Shown here piece after piece: positions 20,051-27,710 of a stretch of DNA of 41,457 bases. The notes below the pieces were generated by a model that saw nothing but the letters and a program-made list of their open reading frames with translations, was not told the DNA's origin and did not search any database. How positions within the stretch are numbered: the first letter of the stretch is position 1; each line of letters begins with the position of its first letter. This DNA comes from a virus: the IMG/VR virus record IMGVR_UViG_3300004770_000042, positions 1-41,457 of that record; one strand, written 5' to 3'. The translations under genes and the position numbers were made by a program.

Positions 20051-20286
20051 TGTTAGACCCAGCACTAGGAAACCCAAAAGCTTATCGAGCTTTAGGCAAA
20101 GAGACCCCGGGCACTAAGACCGGTAAGGCTCCACTTAAAGAGAAGCGCAGTCGTGTAAATGAGTTCAGACAGATTGATAACGGTCAGTTCTCAGGTCCAC
20201 GCCCAAGTTATGGTCGTTACCAAGTATCAGAACAAGCTGCGGATATACTTAACCGTTCTCTCCGCTCTATGAATAAGGAGTACTAA
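20050..20286 (+). CDS. 78-residue basic protein
   Basis: Begins MLDPALGNPKAYRALG; charged middle KEKRSRVNEFRQIDN and a Tyr-rich C-terminus. The ATG overlaps the upstream stop. Unknown; part of a run of small, probably late, genes. Confidence 0.6.
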   Translation: MLDPALGNPKAYRALGKETPGTKTGKAPLKEKRSRVNEFRQIDNGQFSGPRPSYGRYQVSEQAADILNRSLRSMNKEY

Positions 20287-20287
20287 G

Positions 20288-20530
20288 ATGGCATTTCTAG
20301 CACCATTAGCAGAAGTAGCTATGGCAGGTGGAGAAGCAGCTGGCGCAGGAGCCGCAGCGGCTGGCGGAGAAGCTGCAGCATCTGAAGGCGCAAGCATGGG
20401 TGAAACCATGGGACGTGCTGCCGAATTTCAAAATGGGCAGAAGGATCAAAGCAATAACCAACCTAGACAACAAAAAGGTGTCGATTTAACTATCGGTAGC
20501 CTCTTTGGTAATAACAAGACAGGTTGGTAA
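20288..20530 (+). CDS. 80-residue Ala/Gly-rich protein
   Basis: The N-terminal half is almost only Ala, Gly and Glu (AEVAMAGGEAAGAGAAAAGG), possibly a membrane-active or low-complexity helix; the C-terminal half is polar with many Gln and Asn. Starts one base after the upstream stop. Function unknown. Confidence 0.55.
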   Translation: MAFLAPLAEVAMAGGEAAGAGAAAAGGEAAASEGASMGETMGRAAEFQNGQKDQSNNQPRQQKGVDLTIGSLFGNNKTGW

Positions 20531-20532
20531 AA

Positions 20533-20802
20533 ATGGCTAAGTCACCAGCATGGACTCGCAAAGAAGGGCAGAACCCAGAGGGCGGATTGAACGCCAAGGG
20601 TCGCGCCTCCGCTAAGCGTGAAGGTCATAATCTTAAAGCTCCTGTATCTAAAGAGAAGGCTTCTAAGTCTCCTAAGTCTGCGGCTCGTCGTAAGTCTTTC
20701 TGCGCTCGCATGGAAGGCATGAAGAAAGAGAACACCTCTTCTAAGACAGCTAAAGATCCAAACAGCCGTATTAACAAGTCATTAAGAAAGTGGGACTGCT
20801 AA
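20533..20802 (+). CDS. DUF6321-like small basic protein
   Basis: 89 residues from ATG 20533. PEGGLNAKGRASAKREGHNLKAP, then ARRKSFCARMEGM and SLRKWDC at the end, fit a family of small basic proteins in many environmental phages (motifs GGLxxKGR, SFCARM, RKWxC). Function unknown, perhaps DNA- or capsid-associated. Coupled to the next gene. Confidence 0.65.
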   Translation: MAKSPAWTRKEGQNPEGGLNAKGRASAKREGHNLKAPVSKEKASKSPKSAARRKSFCARMEGMKKENTSSKTAKDPNSRINKSLRKWDC

Positions 20803-20897
20803 TGGCATCTCCATGCTGGGCTAACTACCGACAGTACGGTATGAAAATGAAAGACGGTAAGCAAGTCCCTAACTGTGTACCAGAAAATAAAAAGTAA
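20802..20897 (+). CDS. 31-residue phage peptide with CVP ending
   Basis: MASPCWANYRQYGMKMKDGK followed by QVPNCVP follows a pattern (CW-x2-Y-x3-GMK-x-K-x-G-K-x-VPNCVP) that I recognise from many phage proteins. TAATG coupling on both sides. Function unknown. Confidence 0.65.
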   Translation: MASPCWANYRQYGMKMKDGKQVPNCVPENKK

Positions 20898-20914
20898 TGG
20901 CTGAGACAAAGAAG
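20895..20914 (+). repeat. 20-bp direct repeat, copy 1 (copy 2 at 21131-21150)
   Basis: TAATGGCTGAGACAAAGAAG occurs at 20895-20914 and again at 21131-21150, where it starts the endonuclease VII gene. The 236 bases from one to the next contain a complete small gene, consistent with insertion of that gene with duplication of the junction. Confidence 0.65.
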
Positions 20915-20932
20915 AAAAAGAAAAATGGCTAA
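20897..20932 (+). CDS. 11-residue reading frame, relic of the endonuclease start
   Basis: ATG 20897 begins with the same 18 bases as the endonuclease VII gene at 21133, then runs into AAG codons and stops after 11 residues. It may be a coupling leader or a decayed partial copy. Low confidence as a gene. Confidence 0.2.
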   Translation: MAETKKKKKNG

Positions 20933-21140
20933 AGGGCATAAACTTTACACTGAGCGAGTTAATGGTGGAGTCATTGCCGAATGCCGTGGAGACAACTGTG
21001 ATTGGTCTGGAAAATATAAATATCAAAAGTTTGATAAATCAACTCGTACGTCTGTTACCGCAGAAGACTCAGTTTTTCCAAACCGTCAACTAGCAGTAAA
21101 TGCTCACACAGAGCACCATAAGGAGACTAATAATGGCTGA
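20925..21140 (+). CDS. 71-residue basic protein with CxxxxC and His pair
   Basis: VIAECRGDNCDWSGKY gives C-x4-C, and the C-terminal AHTEHH supplies His residues, together a possible zinc finger with long loop. It lies exactly between the two copies of the 20-bp repeat. Function unknown. Confidence 0.6.
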   Translation: MAKGHKLYTERVNGGVIAECRGDNCDWSGKYKYQKFDKSTRTSVTAEDSVFPNRQLAVNAHTEHHKETNNG

Positions 21141-21669
21141 GACAAAGAAGTGCACTAAATGCCAGGTTGTTCTTCCTGTAGAGTCTTTTTATAGTAAAAC
21201 AACAAAAGCTGGAACTGCCACTATTGTTAGCCGTTGTAAGCCGTGCACATTAGAAGAAGCTAAAGAGAAGTATGCTAACAACCCAACACCTTTGTCAGAA
21301 GACGAGCTGGCACGTAGCCGCTCCTACCACGCAGCTAATAAAGATGCTAGAAACGCTCGTGCTAGAGAAGTGCGCGCTGCTGACCCTGACCGTGAGCGTA
21401 ATCGCAAGTTAATCCAGCGCTTTGGTATCACATTAGACGAGTACAACACTATGCACGACGCCCAAAACGGATTGTGCAAAATATGCGGTAATCCAGAAGA
21501 ATTAGACCGCAGACTTGCTGTAGACCATAACCATGAGACTGGAAAAGTTCGTGGGCTTTTATGCTTTAAGTGCAATGTTATCCTTGGTCACATAGAGTCT
21601 ACAGGCATTGCTATGATTGCTAAAGTATTAGATTATTTAGATGAGGAGCTTTTAAATGGCGGAAAGTAA
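21133..21669 (+). CDS. recombination endonuclease VII-like HNH nuclease
   Basis: 178 residues from ATG 21133. N-terminal zinc ribbon C7-x2-C10 with C35-x2-C38, helical linker, then C115-x2-C118 (CKIC), D131-H-N-H134 and RGLLCFKCN (C144-x2-C147). This is the endonuclease VII (T4 gp49-like) fold that cuts branched DNA before packaging; free-standing copies also act as homing nucleases. Overlaps the upstream gene by eight bases. Confidence 0.85.
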   Translation: MAETKKCTKCQVVLPVESFYSKTTKAGTATIVSRCKPCTLEEAKEKYANNPTPLSEDELARSRSYHAANKDARNARAREVRAADPDRERNRKLIQRFGITLDEYNTMHDAQNGLCKICGNPEELDRRLAVDHNHETGKVRGLLCFKCNVILGHIESTGIAMIAKVLDYLDEELLNGGK

Positions 21670-21949
21670 ACGCTTTGGGCCATACAAAGGGTCTGATGCT
21701 AATGGCGGACGCCCTATCTACGTCTACAAGAAAAAAGTAGACGGAAAGTGGGTAACCACTTCCAAGAATAAGGCTCGGGCTGATTATGAATCCAAGACGG
21801 GTAAAAAGCTATCCAAGAATGTGGATGTTGACCACAAGGATAATAATCACAATAACGACAAATCGGGCAATCTCCGCGCTCTACCGCATGGCAAGAATAC
21901 TGCTAAAGAGAACAAGCGTCGCGCAGGTAAGAAAGAGAACGAGAAGTAA
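21656..21949 (+). CDS. small HNH endonuclease
   Basis: 97 residues. VDVDHKDNNHNNDKSGNLRA, ending with KNTAKENKRR, is the HNH signature (DH, spaced Asn, final N/K-rich helix). Very basic. Its ATG lies 14 bases inside the end of the endonuclease VII gene. Likely a homing-type or nicking nuclease. Confidence 0.75.
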   Translation: MAESKRFGPYKGSDANGGRPIYVYKKKVDGKWVTTSKNKARADYESKTGKKLSKNVDVDHKDNNHNNDKSGNLRALPHGKNTAKENKRRAGKKENEK

Positions 21950-22062
21950 TGGATGAGAAGTGGAGCTGCGATCTGTGCGGGCATGAACGGGATACACTTG
22001 TCTGCATAGAGCCTAAATGTCACTGTTTTTGCGGAATGAAAAGGGAGAAAGACCATGAATAA
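21949..22062 (+). CDS. 37-residue Cys/His-rich microprotein
   Basis: CDLCGH, then C-x4-C-x-C-x-C (CIEPKCHCFC): seven Cys and three His in 37 residues, enough for two metal sites. TAATG coupling to the HNH gene. Function unknown. Confidence 0.55.
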   Translation: MDEKWSCDLCGHERDTLVCIEPKCHCFCGMKREKDHE

Positions 22063-22177
22063 GAGCGAAGAGCAATTCCCACAGGCTGACTCCCATAAGG
22101 GTGTTCCTTCTATTAGAGAGATTTGGGGACTCAAGGGAGTTCCTGATCTCAAAGAAATGCTAGACGCCGACAAGTAA
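22055..22177 (+). CDS. 40-residue acidic peptide
   Basis: ATG 22055 overlaps the previous frame by eight bases, with AAGGGAG upstream. Contains two similar short segments, GVPSIREIWGLK and GVPDLKEML. Function unknown. Confidence 0.5.
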   Translation: MNKSEEQFPQADSHKGVPSIREIWGLKGVPDLKEMLDADK

Positions 22178-22190
22178 CGGCGCGGCGTAT

Positions 22191-22218
22191 TTGATTTACG
22201 CCCAAAGGCTGCTACTAT
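22191..22218 (+). promoter_or_regulatory. promoter for the HNH/methyltransferase segment
   Basis: TTGATT (22191-22196) and TACTAT (22213-22218) lie 16 bases apart, and the -10 ends six bases before ATG 22225. AGGCTG/CAGCCT flank the -10 as a small inverted repeat. Indicates leaderless transcription of the inserted segment. Confidence 0.5.
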
Positions 22219-22224
22219 CAGCCT

Positions 22225-22713
22225 ATGAAGAAAATGACGGGCGTTAGCCTATTTGCTGGGAGAGGTCCTGGCGGCAAAACTGCGCCATCTCTATCTTCAT
22301 TGATAGACGCAACAGGGGTTTGCTGGGAATGGAATGGAAGAGTAGAAAATAATGGTTACGGTCGTTTTCATATAGGCAATGTAAAGTTTTTGGCTCACAG
22401 AGCCGTCTATGAAATACTTGTTGGGGGTATACCCCAAAATATGGTGTTAGACCACTTATGCAAAAATAGAAGATGCGTAAACCCAGACCATTTGTCTGTA
22501 ACCACTCAAGAAGAAAATAATAGAAGAAGTGGTTCAATAACGTCTAAAAATATAGTAAAAACATCATGCCCTTCTGGACATCCCTACGACAAAACTAATA
22601 CTAAAGTTTGGGTGCGCCCAAATGGTAGAAAAATGCGGTATTGTGCCCAATGCCGTAGAGACCAATACTACAAGCACAAAACTGTGCACAAGGAGGTGGT
22701 GCCCAATGTCTAG
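22225..22713 (+). CDS. HNH homing-type endonuclease with a methyltransferase-like N-terminus
   Basis: 162 residues. CWEWNGRVENNGYGRF, HRAVYEI, VLDHLCKNRRCVNPDHLSVT and ENNRR give a full HNH_3-type domain; a C-terminal C-x4-H...C-x2-C (CPSGHP, CAQC) is the usual zinc end. Unusually, it begins MKKMTGVSLFAGRGP, i.e. the SAM-binding start of a C5 methyltransferase, which is repeated in the next gene (LTGVSLFAGI). It probably captured or replaced the front of a methyltransferase gene. Overlaps the methyltransferase ATG by eight bases. Confidence 0.8.
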   Translation: MKKMTGVSLFAGRGPGGKTAPSLSSLIDATGVCWEWNGRVENNGYGRFHIGNVKFLAHRAVYEILVGGIPQNMVLDHLCKNRRCVNPDHLSVTTQEENNRRSGSITSKNIVKTSCPSGHPYDKTNTKVWVRPNGRKMRYCAQCRRDQYYKHKTVHKEVVPNV

Positions 22714-24220
22714 TAAGCAATTAACAGGAGTTAGTTTGTTTGCTGGTATATAGGCGGGTTTGACCTTGCCATGGAGCGAAACAATATCGATGTTGTAGCT
22801 TCCGTAGAAATCGATAAAAAAGCCAGCGGTATTATCGCTCGGCATTTTCCTAATTCCACATTATTCGGAGATGTTACGGAGGTAACAGGTGAGCAACTCA
22901 TTGCAGCTGGATTCGACCCAAGAAACGGAATCATTACCGGAGGATTTCCCTGTCAAGACTTATCCGTGGCTGGAAAACGCGCTGGTCTTGCTGGCAAACG
23001 CAGTGGGCTGTTCTGGGAGATTGCCCGACTTATTCAAGAAACAGAAACGGAATGGTTCATCCTCGAAAACGTCCCTGGTTTACTCTCATCAAATAAAGGG
23101 AGAGACATGGGAGTTGTTATCGGAACGTTGGCCGAACTCGGGTATGGCATCTCATGGCGTGTGCTTGATGCTCAATACTTCGGAGTACCCCAACGACGGA
23201 GGCGTGTCTTCATCATTGGCAGACGTAATTCAGATGGAGCCACTGCCGCAAAAGTATTATTTGAGCAAGAGAGCTTGCGAGGGGATCTTACGGAGGGCAG
23301 AAAGAAGGGGAAAGACTCTTCCAGAGCCTCTGAAGAGAGCACTATTGCGCGTATGCGAGGATTCGGAGACTACGAACTAGATGACACAACATCTACTTTA
23401 AAGTCACGCGATTGGAAAGACGCTACGGATATTGTCTACAACTGAGTCCTTCTTTGTTAAAAGTCGCAGAGCGCATACTAAAGATGACTATGAAACATGG
23501 GTGGAAAGTAATGTTACTCCCACCCTCAATGGTTTTGATAACAGCGATGAGGGTAGGAGCACAGCTTTGATCATTTTCCATCCGCACCGACATGATGGTG
23601 TTCGTGTTCAAGGAGAAACGGTTAACACATTAACCGCATTTATGGGAACAGGCGGTTTAAATACTCCAATGGTATTGTTAAACGAAAATGAAATTGTTGG
23701 AACGCTTCAAGCCCGGGATTACAAGGGAGTGGGTAATCAATACGTGGACGAGAATAAAATTGTGATAACTGGTATTCAAAATACAGTAGTTGGTAGATCA
23801 GACACAGCAGGTCCACAAGGAAAAGGTCACACAGATGAAGGAGACCCCATGTTTACTGTTGATACGACTTCCCCACACGCTGTCGCTATAACACCCATTC
23901 ATGACACAGCTACCAGATCTGTTGGTAAGCGCAAGCACGCAGATGGTACTTATTCTTACGATGGTAAAGGGAACGGGCTTGGCATTGGAGAAGACGGAGA
24001 CCCTATGAATACTCTTACAGGCGGAGACCGTCATGCTTTAAGCTATGCCTCCACAGTACGTAGACTTACCCCGCTAGAGACTGAGCGTTTACAGGGATTT
24101 CCCGATAATTGGACAGACAATCAAGCGGATTCGTCTCGCTATAAGCAGACTGGAAATGCGGTGGCAGTACCAGTAGTGGATTGGATTTTAGGGCGCCTTG
24201 TCTCTGAACACATGGGATGA
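22706..24220 (+). pseudogene. C5-cytosine DNA methyltransferase broken by two frameshifts
   Basis: Three frames together make one complete enzyme. Frame A, ATG 22706: MSSKQLTGVSLFAGI then TAG 22751. Removing two bases from TATATA (22746-22752) restores FAGIGGFDLAMER. Frame B to 23445: motif IV GGFPCQDLSVAGKR with the catalytic Cys at 22951, ENVPGLLSS and QRRRRVFIIG. It ends at TGA 23443; a loss of two bases near CTACAACTGAG would explain this, because frame C continues TESFFVKSRRAHT, the target-recognition region, and motifs IX-X (RRLTPLETERLQGFPDNWT, KQTGNAVAVPVV). Either a decayed gene, a phase-variable gene or assembly errors. If intact it would methylate cytosines to evade restriction. 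Confidence 0.8.
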
Positions 24221-24227
24221 TTAACCC

Positions 24228-24491
24228 ATGTACCAAAAGAAACATAAGCAGTTTCCAAACATTAAGGTACACGACGCCCTCAATCTAGGCATTGCCCCTT
24301 CTTACATGAATATTTCAGGCTCTGGCGTTGTTGACTCTGATGACCGCACATCCACATCTCAAACTCCCGCAGAAAGCCTTGCAGCTCTCACTGGCACAGA
24401 TATGTCAGAGGAAGCTTCAGAGAACAATAGCGGAGCTGGATCAGCCGCTGGAGCGGGAATTACAGGCGCAGGAGGAAGTGGAGTAGCATGA
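24228..24491 (+). CDS. 87-residue unknown protein with Gly/Ala tail
   Basis: Starts MYQKKHKQFPNIKVHDALNL and ends in a low-complexity GAGSAAGAGITGAGGSG tail. No motif. Overlaps the next ATG by four bases. Confidence 0.6.
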   Translation: MYQKKHKQFPNIKVHDALNLGIAPSYMNISGSGVVDSDDRTSTSQTPAESLAALTGTDMSEEASENNSGAGSAAGAGITGAGGSGVA

Positions 24492-24685
24492 CAACTGTAA
24501 TAGAGCGTGAACTTACCTTACAAGACCGCTGTGATGCTTGTGGATCTGCGGCTAAAGTCGTTGCTACCTTTAATAACGGAGAGCTTTTGTTCTGCGGGCA
24601 TCATGCTCGTAAATCGGCAGATAAGTTGGCCGCCTCAGCTGTTGAGGTATATGACCCTGAAGGGGAAATCAACCTACTTAGTTAA
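24488..24685 (+). CDS. DUF7455-like zinc-ribbon protein
   Basis: 65 residues. RCDACGSAAKVVATFNNGEL followed by LFCGHHARK is the pattern of small actinobacterial and phage zinc proteins (CxxCG...LLFCGHHxR). Function unknown. ATGA overlap with the previous gene. Confidence 0.7.
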   Translation: MTTVIERELTLQDRCDACGSAAKVVATFNNGELLFCGHHARKSADKLAASAVEVYDPEGEINLLS

Positions 24686-24693
24686 GGAGCAAA

Positions 24694-24801
24694 GTGGCAT
24701 CGTTCGATCGATTCCAGTGCCAGATATGCGAAAAAATCTATGTAGTGGCTTCTTTAGCCCGTTATTGTGAGCAAAAACATCTAGACTCAGAGAATGGCTA
24801 A
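24694..24801 (+). CDS. 35-residue zinc-finger-like peptide
   Basis: GTG 24694 with AAGGAG four bases upstream. CQIC followed by YCEQKH gives C-x2-C...C-x3-H. Overlaps the start of the next gene by eight bases. Confidence 0.55.
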   Translation: MASFDRFQCQICEKIYVVASLARYCEQKHLDSENG

Positions 24802-25321
24802 TTCATTCTCTGTCGGCAACGCTGAAAACATTGCTAAGGCTGTTAACACTAAGGCTCCCGCTTTTGCAAAGTCTAAGACTAAAGCAACTAAAAAGACCAC
24901 TAAAACGTCAGAGCCAATACATGTTGAATCAGAGCGTTTAGACAAAGACCCTACTTCTTCGCAAGATAGTAAAAGCCCTAAGGCAGAACCTCTTTGGGTA
25001 GAGTCTGAAAGACTAGACGACACAACCCCTAAAGCAGTAAGTGCCCCTAATAAAGCTTTACCATCCCCTGCCGCACCTGAGAACCCCCACAAGGGTAAGC
25101 AGTTCCGCGGTAGCACTGGACGCCTAGCAGGTAATCGTCTTTCTTGGAATGACATGAAGACTGGAAAGTACTCTGGAGCTATTGCCAAGGGCGGGGACAT
25201 CAATAAGCGAGCAGGCATTAAAGTAGGTAGTCGCCCAAGTAGCCTAGCTCAGACAGACCCTAACTACAGAAACCAGCTTCTTGCCGATCTACAGAAAGAA
25301 GCCTCTAAGCATGGCGAATAA
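24794..25321 (+). CDS. 175-residue basic, low-complexity protein
   Basis: A Lys/Thr/Ala-rich N-terminus (KSKTKATKKTTKT), then a short internal repeat (HVESERLDKD and WVESERLDD, about 30 residues apart), a Pro-rich linker and a C-terminal region with GRLAGNRLSWNDMKTGKY. Disordered character; possibly a virion or DNA-associated protein. Function unknown. Confidence 0.6.
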   Translation: MANSFSVGNAENIAKAVNTKAPAFAKSKTKATKKTTKTSEPIHVESERLDKDPTSSQDSKSPKAEPLWVESERLDDTTPKAVSAPNKALPSPAAPENPHKGKQFRGSTGRLAGNRLSWNDMKTGKYSGAIAKGGDINKRAGIKVGSRPSSLAQTDPNYRNQLLADLQKEASKHGE

Positions 25322-25484
25322 GCCACGCAACATTGGCACAGGTGGTCGTAGTGAGACTGAAGTAGCTCAAAGAGCCAGCGATAAGTTGCGGTCTAGAAAA
25401 GATAGAGACGCCCTAACCCGGGCTTCTGGAGATATTAAGGTCACTGATACTCAGGCTCGTCAATGGAATCGATGGTCAGTATGA
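25311..25484 (+). CDS. 57-residue basic protein
   Basis: ATG 25311 overlaps the end of the previous gene by 11 bases. Arg/Lys-rich helix (AQRASDKLRSRKDRDAL). ATGA overlap with the next gene. Function unknown. Confidence 0.55.
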   Translation: MANKPRNIGTGGRSETEVAQRASDKLRSRKDRDALTRASGDIKVTDTQARQWNRWSV

Positions 25485-25627
25485 GCAGAGATAAAGAGTT
25501 TAAGGACGCCACTATCGTGGACTCCCGTTTTGGTAAGCGCCACATAGTGCTCAACACAAACGAAAAGCCAAGCATTGCTGTGTATGGTACTCCCGGAAAA
25601 GGACCTAACGGAGAGCACCAAAACTAA
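25481..25627 (+). CDS. 48-residue unknown protein
   Basis: ATG 25481 is coupled by ATGA. Contains TIVDSRFGKRHIVLNTNEKP then a Gly-rich tail. Too short for standard cut-offs; supported by coupling. Followed by a 45-base gap with GAAAGGGA before the next gene. Confidence 0.55.
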   Translation: MSRDKEFKDATIVDSRFGKRHIVLNTNEKPSIAVYGTPGKGPNGEHQN

Positions 25628-25672
25628 GAAGTTAAGCAGTAAAATTTAAAGGTCTCCTATGAAAGGGAAAAC

Positions 25673-26179
25673 ATGACCGCTTCATATCCAGCTTCCGTAA
25701 AGACCTTTACCGTTCACCACGATGTGACGGATACCATCTACGCTGCGGATCCAAATACTATTCAAGATGAAGTAGCAGCTATTGAAACCACTCTTGGCTC
25801 TACCGCTACAGGAAACAATCCTCTTGTATCAACCACAGTAACATCAGCCAGCACATGGAGCCCCTCAAGCTCTACCTATGCTTCTGTTGGAGATCGTCTC
25901 ACTAACATTGAAAAGGGTGTTGCGGGAGATAGTCATGGCGGTCTGTATGTACGCACATCCCCATCTACAACTTACCCTAACGCAGTAACCCCAGCAGCTA
26001 CCACAGTCACAGGTTTGACTATTACAGCTGCCTCTGGACAGTCAGCTAACCTTCAAGAATGGCACAACTCTTCTGGAACCCTAGTCTCCTTTGTAGACGC
26101 AAACGGAAACATTAACGGCGTAAGCTCTGCCGCATCAAACGCGGGTATTCAAGACGTCTTTATGTTAATGGGTTGCTAA
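25673..26179 (+). CDS. tail/fibre-type structural protein
   Basis: 168 residues, Ser/Thr/Ala-rich. MTASYPASVKTFTVHHDVTD, with ADPNTIQDEVAAIETTLGST after it, is the start commonly seen in phage fibre or appendage proteins (a DxxxAxxxNxxQ-EVxAIExTLG helix). The C-terminus includes LQEWHNSSGTLVSFVDANGN, a trimerising fibre-like strand motif. Probably a minor virion component. Confidence 0.6.
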   Translation: MTASYPASVKTFTVHHDVTDTIYAADPNTIQDEVAAIETTLGSTATGNNPLVSTTVTSASTWSPSSSTYASVGDRLTNIEKGVAGDSHGGLYVRTSPSTTYPNAVTPAATTVTGLTITAASGQSANLQEWHNSSGTLVSFVDANGNINGVSSAASNAGIQDVFMLMGC

Positions 26180-26201
26180 TAGTTCTGACTAAAGCCCGAC
26201 A

Positions 26202-26230
26202 CTTAGAGGTTTGCTAGATAAACTTATAAT
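26202..26230 (+). promoter_or_regulatory. sigma-A-type promoter before the repeat-rich structural gene
   Basis: CTTAGA (26202-26207) and a perfect TATAAT (26225-26230) are 17 bases apart. The leader then carries a hairpin GTCCCA/TGGGAC (26231-26248). Confidence 0.6.
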
Positions 26231-26277
26231 GTCCCAGGCGCATGGGACGTTAAACCCATCTATAGATTGGAAACATA

Positions 26278-27669
26278 ATGGCAGTCATTCGTGACTCGGG
26301 CTACAAGCAAGCTCCTTCTGGAAACGTTGCTGTAGACTTCGTGTGGGGTAATTTCCCATCTCAAACAAACGATGATCGTTCAGGTTCATCGATTTCTTAC
26401 AACGGTACAGGTGGAACCACAGGTTCTGCTGGTTCAGATATTCAAACCGCGGTTGTAACAGCAGCATCTGCTACTGGCGGAACAATCACTTACACCTCTG
26501 CTAACGAGTTTAACGCAGGTGAAATTGTAACGATTACAGGTCTTCAAGGTTCAGTTGCTATCACGGGCATCACCGCGTCTGCCGGTGTTGTTACCTACGC
26601 AACTGCTTCTACAACTGGTCTTTCAGCCGGTCAAACTATCGTAGTAACTGGAGCATCAACCTCAGCTTACAACGGAACATTGACAATCTTGGCAGTTAAC
26701 GCTGGTGTTAGCTTCACTGTAACTTCTGCTGCTACAGGTGCTACCTCAACAGCAACAGGTACTTACACTTCTGCATTTAACCTTTCAGGCGTAACAATCG
26801 CTACAGTTTCCAGCTCACAATTCACCGTAACAAGCGCAGTCACAGACCGTGCTGTTTCAGGTGCTGCAGCTTCAGTAGCTTCTGTTAACCTTGAAGTTAT
26901 TCCGGGAATCGGAGCTGATAAGGGATGGTCAACTACAACTGACTACACCTCAAACCTCTTAACAGAGACCCAACCTACAAAAGCTATCGGACTCAATTCC
27001 TACACCGTTCCAAACGATAACGTCGTTAACGTCTTGAACGGCTACGAGGCATTCCCTAACAACGCCGCTAACAAGACCGCTGGCTTCAACCCAGCCGCTA
27101 CCTTGACTGCCGTTGTAACAGGTGCTTCAGGAAACGGAACAACCGTTACCTATGTCGCTAACAACAACTTCACAACAGGTCAGACAGTATCGATCTCAGG
27201 TCTTTACAACTACGTCTTGGCGGGGTCCAACCAACCAATCGCTACTGCTGTGTACGCTCCAACTTACACAACTGCTTCTGCGTTCAACCTTTCAAACGTA
27301 ACCATTGCATCTGCTACAGCTACTGGCTTCACAGTCACTAACTCAGCTACGGATACAGCTTTGGTTAACACCAACGGAAGCGTCCGCGGAACAGCGATTG
27401 CTACAGTTGCAGCTTCTGCTTCAACAGCAACTGTCCCAACAGTAACAGGTCTCACAACCACTGAGGGTGATCGTCAACTCGGAGTTGCTAACTTCAACAC
27501 CGGTACAGTCACCTACACCACTTCAGGTGCTACAGTTGCTAACGCTAACACCGTTTACAGCCAGTCTGTAACAGGTACCCAAACTCTTGGAACCGCAGTT
27601 AACTTGGTTGTCTACAAGCTTGCTGATGCTGCTAACCCAGGAACACAAGCTGGAACCTACACCTACTAA
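26278..27669 (+). CDS. repeat-containing structural protein, probably tail or decoration
   Basis: 463 residues, Thr/Ala/Ser-rich and almost free of Cys. N-terminus AVIRDSGYKQAPSGNVAVDF then VWGNFPSQTNDDRSG. The middle has duplicated beta-rich units: TAVVTAASATGG...GEIVTITGLQG with AFNLSGVTIATVSSSQFTVT, and TAVVTGASGNG...GQTVSISGLYN with AFNLSNVTIASATATGFTVT. C-ending codons dominate, as in the major capsid gene, suggesting high expression. Function as a tail tube, fibre or decoration protein cannot be decided. Confidence 0.65.
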   Translation: MAVIRDSGYKQAPSGNVAVDFVWGNFPSQTNDDRSGSSISYNGTGGTTGSAGSDIQTAVVTAASATGGTITYTSANEFNAGEIVTITGLQGSVAITGITASAGVVTYATASTTGLSAGQTIVVTGASTSAYNGTLTILAVNAGVSFTVTSAATGATSTATGTYTSAFNLSGVTIATVSSSQFTVTSAVTDRAVSGAAASVASVNLEVIPGIGADKGWSTTTDYTSNLLTETQPTKAIGLNSYTVPNDNVVNVLNGYEAFPNNAANKTAGFNPAATLTAVVTGASGNGTTVTYVANNNFTTGQTVSISGLYNYVLAGSNQPIATAVYAPTYTTASAFNLSNVTIASATATGFTVTNSATDTALVNTNGSVRGTAIATVAASASTATVPTVTGLTTTEGDRQLGVANFNTGTVTYTTSGATVANANTVYSQSVTGTQTLGTAVNLVVYKLADAANPGTQAGTYTY

Positions 27670-27681
27670 TAGTTAGAAAAG

Positions 27682-27710
27682 AAGCCCCTCGCTTTCGCGG
27701 GGGGCTTTTT
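27682..27710. terminator. intrinsic terminator between convergent genes
   Basis: AAGCCCC(T)CGC pairs with GCG(G)GGGGCTT followed by TTTT. It closes the structural gene and abuts the stop of the leftward WhiB gene, so it may serve both strands. Confidence 0.85.

Noticed and set aside
22889-23380. 163-codon alternative plus frame inside the methyltransferase
   Set aside because: Frame lacks any methyltransferase motif; frame B holds motif IV and ENV.
22771-23445. Two separate methyltransferase genes (22771-23445 and 23432-24220)
   Set aside because: Each lacks essential motifs (motif I in the first, motifs I-VIII in the second); together with 22706-22753 they make one enzyme in order, so a single broken gene is the better reading.
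24787-25218. 143-codon minus-strand frame opposite the Lys-rich gene
   Set aside because: Mirror of low-complexity coding sequence; the plus-strand frame is coupled to its neighbours.
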